Of a stretch of 64,000 nt of DNA, positions 24,601-36,600 are shown piece by piece; positions within the stretch are counted from its first letter, which is position 1; each line of letters opens with the position of its first letter. The position numbers and the translations under genes were made by a program. Source of the DNA: Triplophysa rosa (lineage: Eukaryota; Chordata; Actinopteri; Cypriniformes; Nemacheilidae); contig NC_079900.1 in NCBI RefSeq assembly GCF_024868665.1, forward strand, positions 3,715,573 through 3,779,572, read 5' to 3'. The notes beneath the pieces are model-generated. The model was not told where the DNA came from, did not search any database, and saw nothing but the letters and a program-made list of their open reading frames with translations.

Positions 24601-27600
24601 TCATGCAGAGCAAGCCAAACATTTGGAAACAATACACTTCCCTTCAGGAACGTGAATATCTCTATATTTCTTGTACTGTACCATTCTTTTTTATTTGATT
24701 TTCTACATTTAATAAATCTACCACAACAGAATTTGATACTCATACTCATGTATACATGTAAAGATCAGTACTCACAGAAGCAGAGGAAGAGTGTGTCCAC
24801 GCACATAGCGTAAACGCTGAAGAATCCATGAGCAATAAGATATGAACCCACCAACACCGTCTGACGAAAGAACAAAAAACGTATATCATCAAAACATTTA
24901 GGGCCCTATTTTAACAATCGAAGCGCATGGTCTAAAGCGCATGGCGCAGGTTTCCGAATCCACTTTTGCTAATTTAACAGCAGAAAAAAATGGTCGGCGT
25001 GCCAGGCGCATAGTCCAGAGGGGTTTTACCTATTCTCGAGTCATGGGTGTGTTTTGTGCATAATGTGAAATACACCAATAAGAGTCTCATCTCGCATTCC
25101 CTTTAAAAGCTAAATGAGCTTGCACCATTGCGCAATCGCTATTTTCATGGCGGCGTTTGCAAGAGCTAAGACTGAACGCTTCTCGAGAGGGAAACGCGAG
25201 CAGACCATCTACGGGACAAACCGGATATTTATATTTATTATTTATGCACACAATAATGATCCTACGTCAGGCAAAATACACTTGTGTCGCGCCTGGCGCC
25301 GGGTGTACCATAGGGCCCTTTATGCTTACACATATATACATACTGTACACAAGTTACCAGAAACAATATAGTGTTCATTTACATTACACAAACATACCAA
25401 AATAGGAACCCAGTAGTAATGGAGACTGGGTGCTGCGCCCTTAAAAGCATCTGTGTGTCCTGAGAAAAAGAAGAACGCGAAGATACCTGAAAGCAAAGGA
25501 GAGATCAGAACTGCTCAATGTTTAAAATAACAAATTGATTGTATAAACTAAGCAAAACCTTTTTGTTTCTCTGAACAAGTTTTAAATAGCATCTTAATGC
25601 AAAGTATCTCAGAAAAGCATACATACCCACAAGACCCACGATGAGGAGTTTTCCAAGAAACAGGATGAAATCTGTCACCTTATCCACGACTACCACCCTA
25701 AAAAAACAACAACATTAAACTGTAAAACATGCTGTAGTTTAATGACGCTCCCTAGTGAGCCTATACTTTGGTACCAAATTTGACAGAACTATTGTGTCAT
25801 CCGAGGTCACCGACCTGATGACATTTCTCATCAAGAGGAAGAAAGCATCCCGGGCAGAACTGCAGAAGTTTTTCCCGTGAATGGCCACCTGTGACACAGA
25901 AGACACAAAGAAAATTCGCTTTATTCAGTTCACATAGAATAAAACCACTTGAGCCCTTTTCATACAGAGTTCCTGAAAAATACAGAGAAAAATGTGTCCC
26001 AGGATTTGTCCCGGGATCGTTGGATTTGGGTTTATTCACACTGCCAGTGAATTTCTGGAATCTGTGTGTGCGCGTTCATACACATCCCGTAAAGATTTGG
26101 ACGTGTAATATACACTGCAATGTAATGTTATGTGCATTTTTTTTGGTCGTGAAAATAGGCCTGTCATGTTGAAGGATATTCCCCTGCAGTGTTTTTAGGT
26201 GGCTAAATAGCAGAATTTGCCATTATTACCACCTTCCTCTATTTAGTGCCAAATAGGCCTAAATAATCTCTATATTTGGGTTATGATTCCGTAGCATATA
26301 TTGTTGCTTTTTTTTGCAGACGACAAAGACGTCAGTTTTAAAACAAACTTTTTTTATTTATATTTTTATTGGTATATGCAGAACAACGAAGAGCAATGAG
26401 GCACAAGAACGCAAGTTAGGCTTAAGAACAATTTTAAATGTCATATGAAAATAAATAAAAAGCTAATTGTTTAGGTTTGTTTGGTGCAAATTTACAGAGC
26501 TTCGATGAAAAATTATAACGGAAGTAAAAATGAGTAATAACATACCATAATGTAGGCATTCCTGTTCAGGAACTTGATGAACTTCTCCAGGCACCAGAAA
26601 CAGCATTTCAGACAGCACATCAAGAATTTGGCAAATTTATTCTCGGCTCCTGTGCGCACAAAGCAAAAAGACAAAAAAGTTAAAAGACAAAAGCAGATCA
26701 AGCGAAACAAACAGGACATTCATGGACAGTGAGAGATATAAAGAATGATGTACAGTCGGCTGATTATTATTACAAACTACAAAACACAGAGTTCTAGTCC
26801 AGAAATTTATTCAGAATAAACCCCACTTACGTTCCTTCACCGAGCTACTAACTGTAGGTAGAATCACTTCACTGAGACATGGCCAATTACACAGTATCAA
26901 AATCATTATACAAGAATTTGGCAGCAAAATGCTGCGTTCGCCCAATCGGAATCGAGCGTTCCGGAAAGCTGTATTTTTCCTGGAAAGTGTAATTACCGTC
27001 AATGATGCGGTGAAATCTGTTCTCTTACCCTTGAGTTTGTGATCGACATACTCCAGCAGAACCCTGATAATCTGGATAATGGCGAGGATGAGAGAGCCAA
27101 ACGCTAGAGAACCCGTGTGATACCTGCACATGACCAAAATGAATTTTAAAGGTGAATGAGATGATTTTGCTCATTTTCAACAGTGCAAGGCAACATAAAT
27201 GAACAAAAAGCCCAAATATTCAATTTCAGTCTTATTAAAAAAAAGTGCATCATTAGTGAATCATTAGTGAAGCATTACCTAAGGGATCTTCCCAGAGAGG
27301 CACAGAGAGGGAAGGTGGGCATGTCTTTAGATTTATTTAAAGCCCAGTAGTAGGAGGCAAAAGCACCTGCCAGAGTCATCTGACCCAGGGCAGTGACGAA
27401 GTTGGCACACCAGAAGAACAGGAAGACGTTGTAGAACTGAAAGAGGATCAGGTACTTGTGGTACGGCGTCTCCCCACCATAGAAAGCAAAGAGACACTCG
27501 GAGCGTGGACAGTCTCTCTTTATCTCAGACAGGGTGAAGTTCTACAAAAGCAGAGGAAAATAGAATTGGAGATCATTCATTTTATAACATTTGGTAAAAT

Positions 27601-30600
27601 ACATATTACAATATTTTGCCACAAATGCTTTTCTTGGGTCTGTATCTATTGTAGATAAATGGTAGTGTGTGCCCAAAATAACACCAGGTGCTGATAGGGC
27701 ATGAGGATGCATTTTCGAGCACAAACCTCAGGGTTGCACGTTAATCTGGAATGGGAACACACGGTTTCATTGAAGACTTTATAAACCGGTTCACTGGATG
27801 TGGAGAGAAAGCTGATCATGACAGTTAAGGGTTACCAACATGATTTCCGATGACAAATATCTTAAATACTGCAAACAATTAATTTTACAGTGGATTAATT
27901 TGCTTGATGAGTCAGAAGTTAAGAATGTACTATATTTCGAGCAAAATTAAAATATTGTTATGTAATAATACCACCAACAACTTGAATTTGAATGTTTGAA
28001 TATGTTTTTGTTTTGTGTTGCAAGAGCAAAAGTAAGCTAAAAAATGGACATGTTATTTTTCACAGTCGCTTCCTTCGGATTCTGATATTAGGAATGCGTG
28101 GTTGAAGTTTATTTTTAAGTACGTTCCTGCTCACGTGGGTGAAACATTGAGCATTTGTTCGCGTCATTTCACCATGGATTCCTTTGTGAACAAGGCGCTG
28201 GATTTGCAGAGAGACTAAAATTAAAAAGCAGTGGTGCTGTGCCGTCAATATTGGATCCGACAGGAATGGCGCAGCAATCTTACGTGAGTAAAACATATTT
28301 GTACTATGCGTCACTATTGCTTTGTTAGAGATCGCTTGATATGCCCTGATAATGTGTGACCTAACGTTACGCGTCTAACCAAATTCACAGAAGGCTCCAA
28401 CTAAGTTTACTACGCAAACTGCTATCCAATCATAGCGGTGGGCGTTTACTTCCAAGTCTTCAATGCGGCACGCCCATTCAAACCGAGCGTTTGATGAGAC
28501 TGCCTCAAAACCCGGGTAGAAAATAGCCTATTACTTACTGATTTTGATGTTTTCGAATGTAAAAACCACACAAACGTCATAAGTAGACCTCATACAACAG
28601 CATAAAACAATAAACAAGCCCAGTTCAGGACACCTTTAAAGAGATCATAAGACATCAGCTGCTGTCTAAAGTCCAGTGTTGAATGTTAAAGGGACAGTTC
28701 ACCCAAAAATACAAATTCTGTCATCATTTACTCACCCTCGAGTTGTTCCAAATCTACATACATTCCTTTGTTCTGATGAACGCAGAGAAAGATATTTGGA
28801 TGAATGCCAAAGTAGGAAAAATGACGATTGTAGTCAGAAGTGCCCCAGAACTGTTTGCTTTTCTACATTCTTCAAAATGTCTTTTGTGTTCAACAGAACA
28901 AAGATATTTATAGAAAGATTTTGTTTACTATGGTAGTCAATGGTGGCCAAGAACTGTTTGGTTACAAGCACTTTTCCAAATATCTTTCTCTGTGTTCATC
29001 AGAACAATTTAAACAGATTTGGAACAACTCGAGGGCGAGTAAACGAAGACATTTCATTTTGGGTGAACTGTTCGGTGAAGTCGAACATCTTCTCAAGAAG
29101 GATACACGGCAGTGATGCCCCAGTAAGCGATGACCACGGTCAGGAGGAGGAATGTAAAAATAGGGTAGAAGAGTGATGACATCACATAACCGATGGCTCT
29201 GAAAGAGGTCAAAAAACAGGTCAGTAGGACTAAATCATCTTCATTTATCAACGGCTGATAAATATTGAGGCGAAAGCAACAGACCTGCTGGCTTCTTTCA
29301 TGAGCTCGACAGCGATACGGATTCTGTTCCTGAGGAAGATGAGGACCAGGATGATGATCAGCTCCACGATAGCAAGAATGATGACTGCAGGGAGAAACAT
29401 GACAAACAGGACATCTCGATATGAACTCATATGTAGTACAAGTAGAAAAATTGTAACGCAACGTTTAAAATTCTGATCACTTTAACGACATAAGTGGTCA
29501 ACTGACTGAAGGCAAGCCAGGTCTGTCTGATGTGCAGGTACACAGTGAAGTCGGGTTGAAATCCCAGCTGCTGCAGGGTGACATTAGCACCAGATGTGTC
29601 CTTCAGAGTGATATACTTATAACTGCAGTGACCGATACCTGAGTAAACAACACACACAATGAAACTATTGTTTTTTCCTTTAACCTGATCGTACAACAAA
29701 TGAACGTATAATGACTGTACCGTATGCAATGACAACAATGACCATGAGGATCATGACCCAGACCATGATTCCAGCCAGAAAACGCAGAAGAACGATGAAG
29801 ATCAGACTCACTACCACAGCTATCAACAAACAACTAAAGACACAGATGATGAACTTCATGTCAAATACTGATGAATGGTTTTTGAAACTAGGAGATATAA
29901 TGACTATTATAACCACTTACATTAGGATCCAGTACCAAGACCTTGTGTAATCTTCAAAGATCTTCATTGCAACTTGTCGACCCTCCATGACTATCGTGGC
30001 ATTCCTGTGATCAAAGCAAATGTGGATTGACAATCAATAGCTCTCTTAAATTCTTTCTTCATCTTCATTTGTTGCATGCACAAACATACAGTAGAATCGC
30101 TGGCTTTTTTAAGGTTTGCCATTTGTTACAGTCAGCAAAATATATGACCAAGACGAATATCAGACCGATATAAAAAACGTATTTTATATAAACAAGTTCT
30201 TACTTCACTCCGGCAACAAGGTCTTTGGCATTTCTCTGGTTTCCCTCTCCGTCATCAAACGTCTCTTTATCACCCACTGTGATGACTTCCCCCTTTTTGC
30301 CCAGAGATGGAAAGCAGCGTTGCAAAACTTAGAGAGAAATATCAAATATTAGTTGTGTTCAAGCGATATCAAAAAGAAACTTCATCTGCAATAATCACAA
30401 TAAATATTTAAATAGCAATATTTGACAACAGGAGTCTTACATGCTTTGCTGGAAACCAGGACAGACGGGCACAGTTTTTGTTTCAAAATGTCTGGCACAG
30501 TCTTTATAAGAGAGTGAAAAGTGATGAGTAAGTAGACATTTACAGGCGTTACAATGGCTGCAAAAAGATTTCAAACTTACCTTCGTCCCTGGGTCTTCTC

Positions 30601-33600
30601 TGCAAAAACCTTTGTAATACGTCCATTCCAGTGGATTTTTGTTGGCGGTAAACAGAGTCATTGTACGATCCGGGCATTTCTCTACACACACCTAAACACA
30701 GATTAAAAACAAAAAAGACGTTGCAAGGACCGAAGGATAAAAGGTCAATGATGACCCATGTATTTGCAGGTTTCATCTATTATCTTGGAAATAAATACTG
30801 CTGTTTTGCATTACTATTACTAACCCAGTCTTGCAAAAATATGTATGAACTTTTCAATATTGAAAGAGATATTGCAAAATCTGTCTGCTATGACATTCAG
30901 TTCATTTATCATTGATCGATTTTCACCACAAGGGGAGTAAAAACAGTGTAGGTCGCATGTTCCAACGTAGCCAAAAATAGAGCGGGGTGTGATTTAAGGA
31001 AGGAGACAAACCTGTGGGGTGGGACACTGGAACTCCAGCAGGACCATGGGGCTGGCACACTTCATGATGTTAAAGTAAAACAACAGGGGCTTCTTCCTGC
31101 GTCACATATTACAAGAATAAACACATGTCATCATTCAAAGAGTGACGCTGAGACAACAATGACAAAAAGTGCAAATCCATGATATTCTCAAGTTCGGTAG
31201 TGCTTACTCCAGATTTCCCTGTCCACAGAACTGCCCCGTGCTGTCTGTAGGGTAGATCACCTTCCGTGGATCTCCATGAGACCAGGCTGACGAAGAACAA
31301 TACAAATTATTAATAAACACACAGCAGGATTTCAAGTTTACACCAAATGTACACACATAGAACTCAACACATACAAGTTAGGGCTGTTCAACGATCAACC
31401 ACATGCAGAATAAAAGTGATTATAATATGCACTGTGCATATTTATTTTGTATTTATAAACACATACACGTATATATTTAGGAAACATTTGCATGTATATA
31501 ATAGTAACATATAAACATTTATTCATTTCATATTTTTCTTAAATATAAACATTTATGTGTACGCGTATACACAGTAAATACAAAATGAATATGCACAGTA
31601 CACAGTCGTGTTTTATAATGTAAACACAAACTTTTATTCTGGATGCGCTAACGAGCCCTAACCGCAGTCATAGCGTTTTTGTTTTTACATCCAGTTTATC
31701 AGGAACGGCTGATGCATACTTCTTATCTTAGAAGGCTGTTTTGTGGTACTTATGTTAACCCTTTAAAGCCATCGTCGCCGACGCATTTTACCAAGCGGTG
31801 TTCATTTAACCGTAACTCTTCAACCATTTATGCCATCAAAAACATTTGAATTGCTCCTAAAAGCAGACAAATTGAGCTTTTTGAACATGTATGTATTACG
31901 GTAATCACTTGCGTCTCATAAGCCATTTGCTGCAGTTTTCGTGGAGAGCGGTAGAGGGCAGATATGAACAGGGAGTGACGGAGTGCGACAGATTAGAGAG
32001 TTTTTGAGCAAGTAAAATAAAATGAAAATAGGCAAACGAAACATGGCGAAGAGGAAATATACAGCATCAGAGGTGATTGAGATACTTTTTGATCATGAAA
32101 CGGATGGTGTGCGAGACTCTTCAGAACCGGAGTCTGCATATTCAGAATATGCTGTTTGTGTGCGTGCGTGCGTGCATGCCTTCATGCACATGCTTGGATT
32201 TGTATGGATGCGTGTGTGCTCTTATATGCGTGTATGTGCGCACATGTAACGTTATGCGTGGACATACACAGTGCATGTGTATATCCGAGTGTGTTTGTGT
32301 GCATGCGTGCATGCATGTGTGTGTGTGCATGCAAGTGCATGCATTCATATGTTGAAGCATGTGTATTTGTGTGTATGCATGTGTGTTTGTATTCATTCAT
32401 TTGAGTGAATGGAGTGAAAAGTGCAAAAAACGTTATGCGTGGACATACACAGTGCATGTGTATATCTGAGTGTGTTTGTGTGCGTGCATGCCTTCATGCA
32501 CATGCTTGGATTTGTATGGATGTGTTTGCATGTGTATATCTGAGTGTGTTTGTGTGGGTGCGTGCGTGCGTGCATGCACATGCTTGGATTTGTATGGATG
32601 CGTGTGTGCTCTTATATGCGTGTATGTGCGCACATGTAACGTTATGCATGGACATACGCAGTGCATGTGTATATCGGAGTGTGTTTGTGTGCGTGCGTGC
32701 GTGCATGCATGTGCATGCATTCATATGTTGAAGCATGTGTATTTGTATGCATTCATTTGAGTGAATGGAGTGAAAAGTGCAAAAAAAACGCCTGGTGTCA
32801 AAAAAGGCTCCTGAATGAAGACTATGTACACGAGTGACACTAAAAAGACTTTTTTGCATGTACTACAGTATATTCTTCATTTCTGAAGTGCTAGATTCTT
32901 TCGTTCTTTAGTTTTTTGAGAATGTCTGAATAAAAATCTGTAAAGATGTATTTATATTTTTTGAATTTTTGTCTATTTAAATTCTATTTACAAACTCACA
33001 ACATACAGTAATAGTGAAAACCCTTATTTTATTGAAAGACCTTTTGTTTTCCGAAAAAAAACGATACCTTGCACATGATGATAGGACATTGTGTTAGAAT
33101 TTGACAGTCAAAAGAACAAAATCTGTGAAAACAACATATTTTCCCTTTAGGCTCTAAAGGGTTAATATGGGTGTTCAGAGTGTGTTTTTCAGCTTGATAG
33201 ATTGTTGGGTAATAGCCAAATGTGTCAAAGTCTCACATCCCAACAAACTGTCCCGCATCCTTCAACACACAGATGTACAGTTGCGTTTGTCAAAGCAAAG
33301 TTGAAAAACAACTTACCCACAATTCCCACTGCGAGGTACCCCACGATGGCCACCAGGAAGAAGATGCAGCAAATAATGTCTGTACATCCTCTGTGGTGTA
33401 AAGAGAAACGGCCCATTATATATAAAAAGTGGTCAACTTGATCAACTTTTGGATGAATTTTGGTGTTGCAGACATATCACAAAGGGCTGCGACAAAACCC
33501 TGACTGTCGGCCAAATCTGTCCTCATTTCATTCACAAATTCGATGTTGTGTGAGCTGGTCTCCAGCAGTCACAGACGCTGCGATATTTTTAAACCCGTTT

Positions 33601-36600
33601 GATAGTATTATTATTATGTAATCAAGAAAGGCGGATCAAGTTATCGTTGGGAGGAATTCAAAGCTGCTAGCATATATACAATAACATTACAGAGCTAAAT
33701 ATAAATGTTAAATATAAAAGTGTGTAAAGCTCATCTGAAATGAACACGTTTGTGTAACAGAATATGAAAAAGGCTTCAATAACACTTCATCCCAGTATGT
33801 GGCAGAAAAGGCATAGCTGTTCTGCCAACAACAAACCCCATAAAATTAGAAAATTTTACTGTACAAACTTTACGTGAGATTTCAGTTTTTTTCACTGTTG
33901 GTGAAGATTGCCTCTTGACCAGTTTTGCAATTTGTGCACTTTGTTGTGTGATTAGACAACTTGTTGCTTGTATTAAGCGCCATTAATAAATAAAAACGTG
34001 CTCTTTTCTTACCTGTTGTGGATAGGCCCTGTGAAAGTGGGGTCATATTTTTTGGGCTGTCCTGTAGGGAGAAATAAAACAGTCAGTCCGTTACCGGGTC
34101 ATTATAAATCATCAGCATGGTTTTAGTATGGAAACCAGTTACATTTCATAGATACTCTTTAGGCTTTTGAGAAACACAATTGCAGCTTGTGTTGAAGCTT
34201 ACATTCCAGATGAGTGACGGGAGCTTCTGTGGAAAAGACGCCTCATACATATACTCAGACCAGATCATCCAGCAACACAGGACACGTGACCACCAGAAGT
34301 ACTGTATCATTATAACACCACCAAAACCACAGCGGAGCTGGGAATTCATTTCACTCGGGCAGACGTGAAGACAAGCCAGAACTACAATTGGCTTTCTTTG
34401 GCTCAATCGATTAAAGAAAGAAGTTCATGGGATGATGAGCCTGTTTTAGCTTAGCTTTCTAAGCCAAGCATCACGGTCACTATTGCTTAGATTTAGCTTT
34501 ACACAAACCTAACCCGAAGGGTGACGAGTCTTACATGTCACAAACATATCAAATAATATGAGTCTGATAGATTAGGTTAAATAAACAGTGGCTCCAAAGG
34601 TATTTAAGCCACACCTATGTATCCCTTTCATTACAATACAGATTACATTACAATAGAAAATGTGAACACAAGTTGCATTTATTTTTGAAGAATGAAACAC
34701 ACTTTACAAGCAAAACATTTCGAAAAGGCATTCGTATGCACACAGTAGACGTATCTTTTGCAATAAGAGCAAGTTTTTAATGGAAAGTTTTACGTTCTGG
34801 ATGTCTAACAGTACTGCGGTTACTGGAACTAGAGATGGAAATTACTTCTCGGAGTCATTTTTAGTTTGTTTTCAGAGAAGTTTTAAGGTCGTTTGTTTGT
34901 TGTCTAAAGTAATGAAACGTAAACACTTTTTAAGTGCACGTCCTAATACAATCTGGTGCCACAGTACTTCAATAATGTAAACAGACCCTCTTTAAACCAT
35001 AAACAGATGTGGAAATGCTCTTATTCTCAAACCACAAAACACTCAAAGCAGATCTTTTCCTTTCAGTTTCTCAATTGTGTTTCTGATCACAGAGAGTGAA
35101 AATGTGCTGGTGTTTATGTATGAAAAACAAAACAAACAAAGCTATTGCGCTTTAAAACATGCATACAACATGTACATCATCTTAACATCCAAGTTCATTT
35201 GATTGCAGGCTTTCTTTAAAATTAAATGAAGATTAAAACGACAAAGTTCTACTATATAATACCTTTAATTTGGTACTGAATACTTTTGAAAGCATTTTTC
35301 TTCACAGTGATTTTTTTCCTTCTAAAATAGAGTAGATTTCTGAAATGTAGTCGACCTCGACCACTTCATGAGAACATGACACTGGAATCTCTGCTGTGGC
35401 ATTTCAGCCTGTTGTCAACATCCACACCCACAGTCTTTCAAAATGGAGTGCTTTAGTTCCCAGGCAGCGGTGTATTGTCATACTTACATAAAAGCCGATC
35501 CATTAAAGATCAGTTTCACCAGACAAAGGCAAAGCACAAGACACACACTAAAACTTACACGTACTAGAAACTGATTGTATGTGTTGTATGCAACAGCACC
35601 TGTAATATGGTACTGTAATGTCCTTGCATTAAACTAGACCGACTGCAAGTCACTAAAGTCTCTGCAGTCAGTAAAGTCATTACCCACGTAAATAAAAACT
35701 CAACTTTACATGTGACAAGTTAACCAAGGCAAACAGTGAGAGCTTCGATTTTCGTAGCGGCTTACAAATCATTCCCACACCCCCGTAACAATGAAAACAC
35801 ACAAACGTGCACATAAGACGAGATATATAATCAGTTAACATTACCATCCTTTTTGTAAGCATCTTCCTCCTCCGGCATCTTGACTTTTAGCGTGTCTATC
35901 TGTTGATCTGATAGTCCTACAGCCCACTATCTGACTGTCACTTCCTGTTCTCAGTCGAGAAAATAACCGACCGCTGTAGAAAACTGGTCAAACCAGTGTC
36001 AAACAGGTCTACAAAGGGGACGAACCTATTCAAAACACTACAACATCAGATTTCCCTTATTTTAACTCTTTGCCCACCAGCGTTTTTCAAAAAGTTGCCA
36101 CCGTTTTTGATCATTTCCACAAAACTTTTATGTGCTCCAAAATATTTTCTACGATATGCATGTGCAATAGAGCTGCACGATAATTTATCGCGATACCACT
36201 AAATCCTATTGAAATCAAGCTGGCTGCGATATGCAATGTGTCGATATTTTTTTAATGCGTAGCTTGTCCGTGAAGCACGGCTCTGGGATCAGTAGGAAAT
36301 GCTGCTCAATCTAAAAGCAGTGCGAGTTTGAGTCGCTTATAACGTGCATTTGAAAAAGCAACACCCGTCAAACACGATCATTATAAATAATATACTTTAT
36401 TATCATAAAAATACTTGATGAGTAACAGTGATAAAAAGATGTCCATAGGCATTTCTTAGATTCTAGAAGGTGTTATGGTCTTCTTCTGCAGTGCGTATTT
36501 GGAGTTTCCGCACGAGAGCGCCCTCTGGCTTTCGGATGCAGCAGCATTTTCCCGTACCTCACGCAAAAGCTGTGCATAAATCACGTGATATTTATCGCCG

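Larger units (their letters stand above)
31759..33161 (+). mobile_element. Degenerate piggyBac-type element with TTAA target duplication
   Basis: The left boundary reads TTAA then CCCTTTAAAGCC and the right boundary GGCTCTAAAGGG then TTAA. This is the piggyBac signature: a TTAA target duplication flanking CCCTTT-type inverted termini. The 1.4-kb body keeps only the start of a transposase-like frame (32043 on), which runs into a large TGTG/CATG minisatellite. It sits in the slc44a2 intron between exons 31208-31286 and 33317-33390. Confidence 0.8.

Noticed and set aside
32142..32859. Several overlapping open frames of 80-121 codons on both strands
   Set aside because: They are translations of a TGTG/CATG minisatellite inside a piggyBac-type element; composition is repetitive Cys/His/Met/Thr with no domain.
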